64,000 nucleotides of DNA from an uncultured Nitrosospira sp. (GTDB lineage: Bacteria; Nitrospirota; Nitrospiria; Nitrospirales; Nitrospiraceae). The position numbers were made by a program, and so were the translations under genes. Below the pieces are notes generated by a model. That model searched no databases and was not told the DNA's origin. It saw nothing but the letters and a program-made list of their open reading frames with translations. Positions 42,436-50,873 of the stretch are shown piece after piece. Numbering within the stretch: position 1 is the stretch's first letter; each line of letters starts with the position of its first letter. The stretch spans positions 1 to 64,000 of the forward strand of contig CAADGK010000061.1 in NCBI GenBank assembly GCA_900696515.1, given 5' to 3'.

Positions 42436-43175
42436 GGCTCACTCCTCTCTTCCAGGCATTCAGGATTGAATATCGAACATCTCTATCTTTGTGTGTCGCA
42501 CGAGATTCCCCGGCGCCGATCGCACAGAGTCCAGCCGGCCCTCGGTGAGTTCGTTTTCTTTGTATACAGTGACTCCTGGTTCACGCTCACACCAGAGGGA
42601 TTCCCGTGGATCACATGAATCGCCACACGTCCAAAACCGGACAACGGTCTCTCCACTTGCGCTCATCCAAAGGACGCTCCCCATCGATCAATCAATCTCC
42701 ATCGCGCTGGAAGCCATGCCTGGCCATGACATTCGGCTCTATCTTATAGCATAATTACGCATGGTGGCTCTACTCATACCATACGCTGATGTTGCCGATC
42801 ATCGGACATGCACTGCCCATTGTCCATTCACCAGCCGCGGTTTGAGCCCTCATCGCCCGATATGTTAAGCATGCTTCAAGACCAAAGGGGCAGAGCCACG
42901 TGGACCTACTACGGCTCCATGCATGGTCGCACGTTCGATGTCGCTCCATAATCGCCATAAGGTACCTGCATGCCGCTTTGCCGCGCATGGTCAAGAGTTC
43001 CGATGATCATCGGACGACCTGCGGCTACATGCCCAATAACTTCACGTAACTGTAAGAAACACCGGCTGCCCAACTATGATAGGCTGACCAGTCGTTGACA
43101 AGACATTGTAGGCCTGGCTCTTGTGTACAGTGACTACCCTTTCCCCGACTTGCCCATAGTGATCTGGAGGATGAG
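42436..43175. other. 740-bp intergenic region with repeated GATCATCGGAC sites
   Basis: Between the minus-strand regulator and the plus-strand TerC gene. No credible coding frame. The 11-mer GATCATCGGAC occurs twice (about 42797-42807 and 43005-43015); the second is inside a perfect 14-bp palindrome CCGATGATCATCGG at 43000-43013. No clear sigma-54 promoter (TGGC-N8-TTGC type) was found. The sites could be operators for one of the divergent genes. Confidence 0.4.
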
Positions 43176-43949
43176 ATGTTCGACTGGATAGCTCATTCCG
43201 AGACGTGGATTGCCCTCGGAACGCTCACCGCCCTCGAAATTGTTCTTGGCGTGGATAACATCATCTTTATCTCTGTCCTGGTAAGCCGTCTCCAACAACA
43301 CCAGCGCAACCTGGCCCGCCGTCTTGGATTAGGCCTTGCGATGTTTGCCCGGTTAGGATTGCTTTTCTCAATTTCCTTAGTCATGGAGCTCACAACCCCG
43401 CTGTTCACGGTACTGAACCAGGCCATCTCTGGGCGGGATCTGATCCTTATCGTCGGCGGGCTGTTTCTCCTCGCCAAGGCGACCCATGAAATACACGAAA
43501 GCCTGGAGGGGCAGGATGAACAAACCACCTCTTCGATTCCGACCAGTTTCGGGATGATGCTGTTTCAAATCACCCTACTGGATCTCGTTTTTTCCTTGGA
43601 TTCTGTCATTACGGCCGTCGGTCTCGTGGAGGAAGTTTCCGTCATGGCGACCGCGATTGTCATCGCCGTACTCGTCATGCTGTTCGCCGCGCGTGCCATC
43701 GGCGATTTTGTTGATGCGCATCCGACGATCAAGATTCTCGCCCTCTCCTTCTTGCTCCTTGTCGGAGTGACGCTCATGGTGGAAGGATTCGATGTGCATG
43801 TCCCGAAAGGGTACATCTACTTCGCCATGGCGTTTTCAGTTGCCGTGGAAATGATCAACTTGCGAATCCGTGCTCGTACCGGTCCTCCAGTGAAGTTGCA
43901 CAATCGGTATGCTGGCGGCAAGACCGCGGCCCCAACCCAAGAGCATTGA
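43176..43949 (+). CDS. TerC family membrane protein
   Basis: 257-aa integral membrane protein of the TerC family (YkoY/Alx/MeeF-like), now known mainly as Mn(II) exporters, some serving exported metalloenzymes. It has about seven membrane helices. The signature acidic residues are in ALEIVLGVDNIIFISVL and LLDLVFSLDSVITAVGL, each with the conserved N/D-containing motif of this family. The gene is complete and stands alone. Tellurite resistance is only the historical name. Confidence 0.93.
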   Translation: MFDWIAHSETWIALGTLTALEIVLGVDNIIFISVLVSRLQQHQRNLARRLGLGLAMFARLGLLFSISLVMELTTPLFTVLNQAISGRDLILIVGGLFLLAKATHEIHESLEGQDEQTTSSIPTSFGMMLFQITLLDLVFSLDSVITAVGLVEEVSVMATAIVIAVLVMLFAARAIGDFVDAHPTIKILALSFLLLVGVTLMVEGFDVHVPKGYIYFAMAFSVAVEMINLRIRARTGPPVKLHNRYAGGKTAAPTQEH

Positions 43950-43954
43950 CCCCG

Positions 43955-44148
43955 CCCGGTACGCATTCTACTTCCGACTGTGTGAGGCATGGAAAGACAT
44001 CAGGGTAGGGCAGCATCGGGCCGAGTGCGGCCACGATCGATACTTCCGGCTCATTGAGCGCCCAGGTCACCCCAAGCGCCCCGAGCACCAACGAATGCCA
44101 ATGTGACCAGGACAACCGATCCGGCCGCTGCGGAATGTTTCTCGAAAT
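43955..44148 (-). pseudogene. N-terminal fragment of an MFS transporter
   Basis: On the minus strand the frame reads SRNIPQRPDRLSWSHWHSLV then LGALGVTWALNEPEVSIVAA and LGPMLPYPDVFPCLTQSEVE, which matches the first helix and loop of MFS permeases of the type RLDRLPWSRWHWLV...GITWxLDGLEVTIVGALG. A TTG at 44115 is the only start-like codon and no ribosome-binding site is seen. The homology stops where the TerC gene ends, so the rest of the transporter has been lost. Confidence 0.55.
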
Positions 44149-44257
44149 CGAACAACCAGCATCGTCAGGCGTATCTCACCAGCTGGAGGGGGACGCGAGC
44201 GTCACCCATCCGCTGTCCACGACGCTCCAAGCAACGCAAGGCGAGCATGCCGGGGCG

Positions 44258-44455
44258 CTACTCCTCAGGCTCTTCGATCGGACCGGCCCATTCGCCGCGG
44301 GCCAGCGTGACTTCCTGAAAACCGCCGTCCGGCCATTGAAACTCCCCGACCTGATCGACGAGAACAATAAACGGGTCGGTTTCGTGGGCGAGCCCACGAA
44401 ACCAGTACCAGCCCGGCCTTGTCGGTGCAGTTTTGCTCCAACGATACGTTGCCAT
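44258..44455 (-). CDS. Small conserved hypothetical protein
   Basis: 65-aa protein: WSKTAPTRPGWYWFRGLAHE, then VLVDQVGEFQWPDGGF and a C-terminal EWAGPIEEPEE. The PGWYW...WAGPI.EP pattern is shared by many short hypothetical proteins of Nitrospira and phage-like origin, which I recall but cannot verify here. The ATG at 44455 has GAGG eight bases upstream. Function unknown. Confidence 0.6.
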   Translation of the reverse strand: MATYRWSKTAPTRPGWYWFRGLAHETDPFIVLVDQVGEFQWPDGGFQEVTLARGEWAGPIEEPEE

Positions 44456-44548
44456 TGAGATATCCTCAGCTCTTGAAGGGGGTGGTCATTTCTCCCCGTC
44501 TTCATAGTCTGGTACAGTACGCAGTTTGAAAGCCGACCCTATCACGTC

Positions 44549-47077
44549 ATGTCGACACTTCCAATAGAAGATGTTGTGCCGTCCCTCCGGCGCGTACTCG
44601 AGACCGAACGGAATGCGGTCCTCACCGCCCCTCCCGGTTCAGGGAAAACCACGCGCGTCCCGCTTGCCCTCTTGAATGAACCGTGGTTGTCGAACAAAAA
44701 GGTTTTGTTGCTTGAACCTCGGCGCCTCGCGGCACGAGGCGCCGCTCACTATATGGCCGTGCTCCTGCATGAACAGGTTGGGAAAACGGTCGGCTACCGG
44801 ATGCGGTTTGAGACCAGAGTCGGGCCAACGACGAAAATTGAAGTCGTCACCGAAGGGGTCCTCACACGGCTGCTTCAACAGGATCCCTCACTGGATGAGT
44901 ATGGCATCGTGGTGTTCGACGAATTCCACGAGCGGAGTCTTCAAGCCGATGTGGGCCTCACGCTCTGTTTGGAAACACAACGAATCTTTCGTCGAGACCT
45001 CCGTATCCTCGTGATGTCCGCCACATTGGATTGCGGTCCTGTAAACGACCTCCTGGGCCGCGCACCGCTTGTTACTTGCGAAGGCCGCTTGTTTCCGGTC
45101 GAGACCAGATACCTTGAACAGCCATTGACGGAACGGCTTGATCTTGCCCTGGCGCAAGTCATTCGACAATCGCTGGCAAAAGATGCCGGCAGTCTCTTGG
45201 TCTTTCTTCCCGGCATGGCCGACATTCGGCGGCTCGAGCGCCTGCTGATCGAGGCCAAGCTGGGTTCTTCTGTGTTGATCGCCCCGCTGCACGGTGATCT
45301 TCCTCAGACCATGCAAGACGCGGCGATTCGGCCTGCCGACCCAGGAATCAGGAAAGTCGTACTGGCATCGTCCATTGCTGAGTCCAGTCTGACGATCGAT
45401 GGCGTGCATGTGGTGATCGATGCAGGTCGACTCCGTATTCCTCGATTCGACCCGCGTTCCGGTCTGACCCGATTGGAAACGGTGCGTGTCACACGAGACT
45501 CCGCCGAGCAACGGCGGGGCCGTGCCGGACGACTTGCACCGGGGATCTGTTACCGATTGTGGACTGAAAAAGAACAAGCGACATTGACCGCACATCGCCA
45601 ACCGGAGATTCTGGAAGCCGATCTGACCTCCCTGATGCTCGATCTCGCGCAATGGGGCACGCGGGACCCAACCGCATTGTCCTGGCTCACGCCCCCGCCC
45701 TCTGGGTCGGTTGCACGAGCCAACGCGTTGCTTGTGCAACTTGGGGCGTTCTCGTCTGATGGACACCTCTCGGATCATGGACGGCACATGGCGGAGTTGG
45801 CCATGCACCCGCGCCTTGCACACATGCTGCTCCGTGCCCGTCCCCTTCGGCTGACCGATCAAGCCTGCGCCATGGCTGCACTGTTAAGTGAACGGGATAT
45901 TCTTGATGAGCCACAGCACTCATGTACCGCGGATATACGTGTCCGACTGGACCTCTTGCGAAGACCAGCCGATTCTCTTGGATTGGCCGTACGGCGTGGA
46001 ACGATCGAACGCGTATCAAAAACGGCCGATCTGTGGCGACGACAATTTGGTCGGATAAAGGACGGGGACAGGAACTCGACGTCTGACCGTTCTCAAGCAG
46101 CAGGGTTGCTGCTTGCCCTGGCCTATCCTGATCGAATCGCACAACGTTTGCCTGGCAATGAAGCACGATACCGGCTCGTCAATGGTCAAGGAGCCCAATT
46201 CATGAAACCGGATCCCCTCGCCACCGAACCCTTCCTCGTCGTTGCCGATGTGGAGGCCGGCGGCCAATGGGCCAGAATCGAGCGGGCCGCGCCTCTTAGC
46301 GGGCAGGAGATTGAATCGCTGTACGGTGACCGGATTGTGACGGAAGAAGCGGTGAAGTGGGATGGGCGGCTCGGGGCGGTTCGAGCATCACGACGCCGTC
46401 GGCTTGGTTCCCTTGTACTTGCAGAAGAGGGACTTTCCGATCCGGATCAGCAGCTTGTTACGACGGCCCTCCTGGAAGGTGTGTATGAGGCTGGGCTGCA
46501 AATCCTAAACTTTACACCGGACCTCACACAATGGCGAACTCGCATCGCCTGGCTGAAGCAACTCGAAGGGATCAGTTCGGAATGGCCGGATCTTTCGGAT
46601 GAAACCCTGTTACAGACATTGGACACGTGGCTCGGTCCATTCGTGTCGGGCATGACCACCCTTCACGCCGTGACCAGGATGGACCTTCGTATTCCCTTGC
46701 ATGCCATGCTCACCTACGAACAGCACAAACGCCTTGATCAACTGGCTCCGACACACGTCATAGTACCGAGTGGCTCACGCCTTCCTCTGGACTACGGCCT
46801 GTCCGGTCCACCAGTGCTCGCTGTCCGGCTGCAAGAGATGTTCGGCTGTCAGGAAACACCTCGAGTTGCCGGCGGAAACGTATCTGTGATGTTGCATCTG
46901 CTCTCTCCGGCCAAGCGACCGGTGCAAGTCACACAAGATCTGGGCGGTTTCTGGAAACGAGCGTACCAAGACGTGCGAAAAGAGCTGCGTGGTCGGTATC
47001 CCAAGCACCATTGGCCCGAGGATCCGCTGAGTGCCATGCCAACGGCCAAGACAAAACGGCGACGTGACGTCGGTTAG
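44549..47077 (+). CDS. hrpB: ATP-dependent RNA helicase HrpB
   Basis: 842-aa DExH-box helicase of the HrpB type. Walker A TAPPGSGKTTR (about 26-36), LLEPRRLAARGAA, Walker B as DEFHER, SATLD and the RRGRAGRLAPGICYRLW motif VI are all in place. The C-terminal HrpB-specific region with LSGPPVLAVRLQEMFG and LDPxxx-like GGFWKRAYQDVRKELRGRYPKHHWPEDP is intact. HrpB proteins are widespread, of unclear role, and are linked to mRNA or membrane stress. Its stop overlaps the convergent YkvA-type gene by 4 bp. Confidence 0.95.
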   Translation: MSTLPIEDVVPSLRRVLETERNAVLTAPPGSGKTTRVPLALLNEPWLSNKKVLLLEPRRLAARGAAHYMAVLLHEQVGKTVGYRMRFETRVGPTTKIEVVTEGVLTRLLQQDPSLDEYGIVVFDEFHERSLQADVGLTLCLETQRIFRRDLRILVMSATLDCGPVNDLLGRAPLVTCEGRLFPVETRYLEQPLTERLDLALAQVIRQSLAKDAGSLLVFLPGMADIRRLERLLIEAKLGSSVLIAPLHGDLPQTMQDAAIRPADPGIRKVVLASSIAESSLTIDGVHVVIDAGRLRIPRFDPRSGLTRLETVRVTRDSAEQRRGRAGRLAPGICYRLWTEKEQATLTAHRQPEILEADLTSLMLDLAQWGTRDPTALSWLTPPPSGSVARANALLVQLGAFSSDGHLSDHGRHMAELAMHPRLAHMLLRARPLRLTDQACAMAALLSERDILDEPQHSCTADIRVRLDLLRRPADSLGLAVRRGTIERVSKTADLWRRQFGRIKDGDRNSTSDRSQAAGLLLALAYPDRIAQRLPGNEARYRLVNGQGAQFMKPDPLATEPFLVVADVEAGGQWARIERAAPLSGQEIESLYGDRIVTEEAVKWDGRLGAVRASRRRRLGSLVLAEEGLSDPDQQLVTTALLEGVYEAGLQILNFTPDLTQWRTRIAWLKQLEGISSEWPDLSDETLLQTLDTWLGPFVSGMTTLHAVTRMDLRIPLHAMLTYEQHKRLDQLAPTHVIVPSGSRLPLDYGLSGPPVLAVRLQEMFGCQETPRVAGGNVSVMLHLLSPAKRPVQVTQDLGGFWKRAYQDVRKELRGRYPKHHWPEDPLSAMPTAKTKRRRDVG

Positions 47078-47379
47078 ACTCCGTCGCGATTCCGCTCCCA
47101 CACACGAAACGCCGCAAGATCCCGTGCCAGACTATGAAGCAACAGCGCCAGGATTGCCGCATCATCGATCAGTCCGATTCCCGGAATAAAGTCCGGGATC
47201 GCGTCCACAGGACTTAGAACATAGAGGATTGCCACTGCGATGGATGCGACAGTACGCACCGAGAGTCCCCTGTAGCTGCCTTGCTTCCAGGCCTTGAGCA
47301 ATCGAAGCAATAACGGCAGATCGGCCCACAGATGGCTGAACGTGCGGAACATCTCGAAGAGCCGGGTAGAGATCTTCAT
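47074..47379 (-). CDS. YkvA family (DUF1232) membrane protein
   Basis: 101-aa protein of the YkvA/DUF1232 family. The core LSPVDAIPDFIPGIGLIDDA and a preceding hydrophobic helix (ASIAVAILYVL) are typical; a short N-terminal amphipathic region and a C-terminal charged tail flank it. Function of the family is not known. It overlaps the 3' end of convergent hrpB by 4 bp. Confidence 0.92.
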   Translation of the reverse strand: MKISTRLFEMFRTFSHLWADLPLLLRLLKAWKQGSYRGLSVRTVASIAVAILYVLSPVDAIPDFIPGIGLIDDAAILALLLHSLARDLAAFRVWERNRDGV

Positions 47380-47469
47380 CGTGTCCTCCCTACGGGTACA
47401 TCAGCATCCGTAGACTGATCATGGAGAGCATACCAAAGCCCCCTGCAGTTTAGGAAGCAGTGCTCAACC

Positions 47470-48615
47470 TCACGCCATATCCCATTCGCGCATCGCACGG
47501 TGAAACGCCCTCAATGCCGCTGGAATTCCTTCTGAGTCTTGCTGAATGCGGCTTCCGACTATACAGGCAACATCCGAACCCAACACCGTCTTCAGCTCCG
47601 ACAATCGTTCCGGCCCGATTCGTCCACCGACAGCCGGCATCGTTGATTTGAGGCTCCCCCATGATTCCCGACAGCGCTGCGCGACCGAGCAACAATCTTG
47701 TTGCGACATCGTGTAACCGGAACCGAACGCCGGGTAAATAGTGAGATCAGCTCCGGCAAGCCGAGGCAACAGTCCATACAGAACACCTGGTGCAAGCCCG
47801 CCCCTCTCAGAACCGACCGACGCTCCCAGGAACGCCGGATGACTCATGACCGGCAGGCTCAGCCCGTCGTCTGAACCGAGCGATCTCAGAGCATCAAACC
47901 CTGTCAGGCCCGGCGCAATCAAGAGACCAGTGGCACCGAGCGCCTTGGCCCGTACCGCTCGCTTTCGCATTGGCTCAAAGGCACCGCTCACATGTGCAAA
48001 ATAGAGACACGGGCGACCTCGCCGCCGACTCATGTCATCGATGGCCTCCGCACAACGGGAGACTCGCTCCTCGAATGGACTCCAACGCTGATCCAGCAAG
48101 CTCTGATCGTCTTTAATCAGATCCACCTCACCCTCGACAAACTGAGCAGCCAACTCAGCGAGTTCCCGTGCGCTGCGCCCTAATGGTTTCAATACGCCAC
48201 AAAGGAGCGGGCGGTTGCGGATTGCAAGGATCTTCCTGAGGCTTTCATCGCCAAATCGAGGACCGTGCCAGGACGACAGCAGTTCATCCGTCATCGTAAA
48301 AGACAGCAATCTGACATTTCCTCGAAGACTGCTGGTCCCGAACAAGACATTGAGAAGAGTCGCACAGTCACTATTCAGCAATTCTCCTCGAAACCGAATC
48401 GTGGCTTCAAACCGTCCATCAGAGGATTGCTGCAGGTTCTGCACGTGCCCCACGATCTCTGCTTGCAGTACGTGCGGGAGCAGACCGGCCTCTGCTTCGA
48501 TGGTCTGGTCGAAACAGATACGCTCAGCCACCCTCTGAGCAGTGGATGCGGGTCCGTCAATCTCATAGACCGCGGTCAGAAACTCTGCTCCGTCAGGAGC
48601 TCTTGAATTCATCAT
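47470..48615 (-). CDS. RuBisCO-like protein (form IV)
   Basis: 381-aa RuBisCO-like protein. The barrel contains VLKPLGRSARELAELAAQFV, with K143 equivalent to RuBisCO K175, and EGEVDLIKDDQSLLD, where K168 corresponds to the carbamylated K201 and D170 to D203, but Q171 replaces metal-ligand E204; K177 of the enzyme is also lost (KPLG). Further marks are VMSHPAFLG, GLLPRLAGADLTIYPAFGSG and VGGRIGPERL. Photosynthetic carboxylation is therefore excluded. Known relatives are 2,3-diketo-5-methylthiopentyl-1-phosphate enolases (MtnW) or other sugar-phosphate isomerases. It lies 14 bp after an OPT transporter gene on the same strand. Confidence 0.85.
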   Translation of the reverse strand: MMNSRAPDGAEFLTAVYEIDGPASTAQRVAERICFDQTIEAEAGLLPHVLQAEIVGHVQNLQQSSDGRFEATIRFRGELLNSDCATLLNVLFGTSSLRGNVRLLSFTMTDELLSSWHGPRFGDESLRKILAIRNRPLLCGVLKPLGRSARELAELAAQFVEGEVDLIKDDQSLLDQRWSPFEERVSRCAEAIDDMSRRRGRPCLYFAHVSGAFEPMRKRAVRAKALGATGLLIAPGLTGFDALRSLGSDDGLSLPVMSHPAFLGASVGSERGGLAPGVLYGLLPRLAGADLTIYPAFGSGYTMSQQDCCSVAQRCRESWGSLKSTMPAVGGRIGPERLSELKTVLGSDVACIVGSRIQQDSEGIPAALRAFHRAMREWDMA

Positions 48616-48629
48616 GAGTGCTCAGCATC

Positions 48630-50657
48630 TCATTGCCCTCGAGAAGAGGAGTTGGAAGCAGCATAGGAATATCCGGAAGAATCGACCCCAACGCGATACA
48701 GAAGGATCCCAACGAGAAACATCATCGCCAGGCCTGGCCAACCGCCGAAAGGCGGCGTGGTAAAGATCAGAAATGGGTCGGCACCCAACCTTGGCCACAT
48801 CGTCGTAAATGCAATCGGGAGTGCCAAGAGGATTCCCATCAACGCTTCGCCCGTGATGAGACCGGCAGCAAACAGGATCCCACGTTGTGACTGGTCATGG
48901 TACCGTTCTGTGTGGCTCGTGACCATCCGTGAAATAACTCCGCCTAGGAATATGGCTGCCGAGAGTTTCAACGGCAGATACATACCCAGTGCCACAGCAA
49001 GCACGGGGAGGCGAAAGCTACTCCCGCGCCGTTCCTGCCGTCGATCCAACAGAATGATCAGAACTCCGATCCCAGCGCCAAGCCAGACGAGGGGCCATGG
49101 TAATCCGGATCCAAACACGCTCTTGGTCAGGTTAGCCATCAACGTAGCTTGTGGCGCACTGAGCGGCTGGGGATGGCTATTCGTCGGTTCTCCGATTCCA
49201 TATTTAGCTTGTAAGAGCGAGAGGACCGGCACAAGCACCAGCGCGCCGGTGAGCACTCCGATGACTTGCATGACTTGTTGCTTCCAGGGCGTCGCCCCGA
49301 CCAAATGACCGGTCTTGAGATCTTGCAAGTTATCTCCACCCATGGCGGCAGCACAGCAGACAACCGCTCCAATCACCAGTGCGGCGGCAGGCCCGGCGGG
49401 ATGCCCGGTTCCCATCAGCAACACCAGCACGAGAGAGGCCATCATGATGGTGGCAATCGTCACGCCCGACACGGGGTTGCTGGAGCTTCCGACCAAGCCT
49501 GCCATATACGCGGCAACAGACGAAAAAAGAAATGCGGTGATTCCCATCACGATCGTCATGAGAATGCCGATCGGCACACTCTCCACGACCATCGAATAGA
49601 TCCAGATCATTGGCAGCAGGAGTATCCCCAGGGACACGATAATCCAGCGAGACGGAGTATCCTGTTCGGTTCGCAGGACGTTCATCGTTTCTCGCTTTGC
49701 GCCGGATAGAGGATATCGACCTCGGAGCGTCTGAAGGCTTGCCCACACCGGCCCACGTAGCTTCATCAGCGTCCATAATCCCCCAACCAGCATGGCTCCA
49801 ATGCCGACATACCGCACCTGCCCGCTCCAGATGGCCATTGCAGCAGCACGGTCCGTTTCAGCGAGCGGCACCCCATACAGCAGCCCAGAGAGAGGCATGA
49901 ACAACCAGCAGCCGATGACTCCGCCAAGAACCACAACCAGAGCCGTTTCCAGCCCAATGATAAACCCGACGGCCAGCAGCGCCGGCGAAAGGTTCAGTCC
50001 CGCATAGACCACCGTGCCTCCCACCCGCATTGCTCCTTCTAAGGATTCAGCCCAGAGCCGCATCCCACTTTCCCCAAGCTTCATCACGCCACCGAGCAAC
50101 GCCGCTGAGATCAGTGCCCGAACATCTGCCGTTGATCCTCCCGACCTTCTGTCCCCTCGATCGGCCGCTGCCACTTTCAACACTTCCGCGGTCGCGACCC
50201 CTTCGGGAAACCGCAAACGCGCGGTGACGATCAGAGCCCGTCGCAAGGGAATAGTAAAGAGCACGCCGAGCATTCCACCAACCGTGGCAATGAGGACCGT
50301 CTCCCAGTAATTAAACTCAGTCCAGTACCCGACTAAGAGGAGCGCGGGAATGGTGAAGATCACACCAGCCGCCAGCGCTTCGCCCGACGACGCCGCCGTT
50401 TGAACGATATTGTTCTCAAGAATATTCGACTGACGACACAATCGGAGTATGGCCATGGAGGCCACCGCGGCTGGAATCGAGGCAGACACCGTCATTCCGG
50501 CAAAGAGCCCCAGGTAGGCGTTGGCCGCGGCCAAGATTGCCGCAAGGATGACCGACAGCACCACGGCTTTCACCGTAATCTCGGGAACCCTGACTGAGGC
50601 AGGAACGATGGGAGGAGGATCCTCCGTGGCCGATTCGGCGGATGGTGTAGATTCCAT
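48630..50657 (-). CDS. OPT family oligopeptide/metal-chelate transporter
   Basis: 675-aa OPT transporter with about 15 membrane helices. It begins with a short cytosolic tail, then EITVKAVVLSVILAAILAAA, NAYLGLFAGMTVSASIPAAV and NILENNIVQTAASSGEALAA, which are family signatures. Bacterial OPT proteins move oligopeptides or metal chelates, and the substrate here is unknown. The gene overlaps neither neighbour and ends 14 bp before the RuBisCO-like gene, so the two are almost certainly co-transcribed. Confidence 0.9.
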   Translation of the reverse strand: MESTPSAESATEDPPPIVPASVRVPEITVKAVVLSVILAAILAAANAYLGLFAGMTVSASIPAAVASMAILRLCRQSNILENNIVQTAASSGEALAAGVIFTIPALLLVGYWTEFNYWETVLIATVGGMLGVLFTIPLRRALIVTARLRFPEGVATAEVLKVAAADRGDRRSGGSTADVRALISAALLGGVMKLGESGMRLWAESLEGAMRVGGTVVYAGLNLSPALLAVGFIIGLETALVVVLGGVIGCWLFMPLSGLLYGVPLAETDRAAAMAIWSGQVRYVGIGAMLVGGLWTLMKLRGPVWASLQTLRGRYPLSGAKRETMNVLRTEQDTPSRWIIVSLGILLLPMIWIYSMVVESVPIGILMTIVMGITAFLFSSVAAYMAGLVGSSSNPVSGVTIATIMMASLVLVLLMGTGHPAGPAAALVIGAVVCCAAAMGGDNLQDLKTGHLVGATPWKQQVMQVIGVLTGALVLVPVLSLLQAKYGIGEPTNSHPQPLSAPQATLMANLTKSVFGSGLPWPLVWLGAGIGVLIILLDRRQERRGSSFRLPVLAVALGMYLPLKLSAAIFLGGVISRMVTSHTERYHDQSQRGILFAAGLITGEALMGILLALPIAFTTMWPRLGADPFLIFTTPPFGGWPGLAMMFLVGILLYRVGVDSSGYSYAASNSSSRGQ

Positions 50658-50873
50658 GACCCTGTTAATCGACTGAAATAGACGGGCTGCGAAGGTTCGC
50701 CGGCGGTCTCACGGCGGCTTCAATCATTCACCCTCTCCAAAACGATCGGCACCGTCTTGACAGCGGAGATCACAAACGGCAGCTTGTACCGCAAATCCGG
50801 CAGACATACGCCACGTCATTACCCGCTCTCTTATTCGGCATCGACACCCATGCCCGTTCATTGTGCTACGCCG

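Noticed and set aside
47470-48615. Annotation as RuBisCO large subunit
   Set aside because: Metal ligand E204 is Gln and K177 is absent; the form is RuBisCO-like (form IV).
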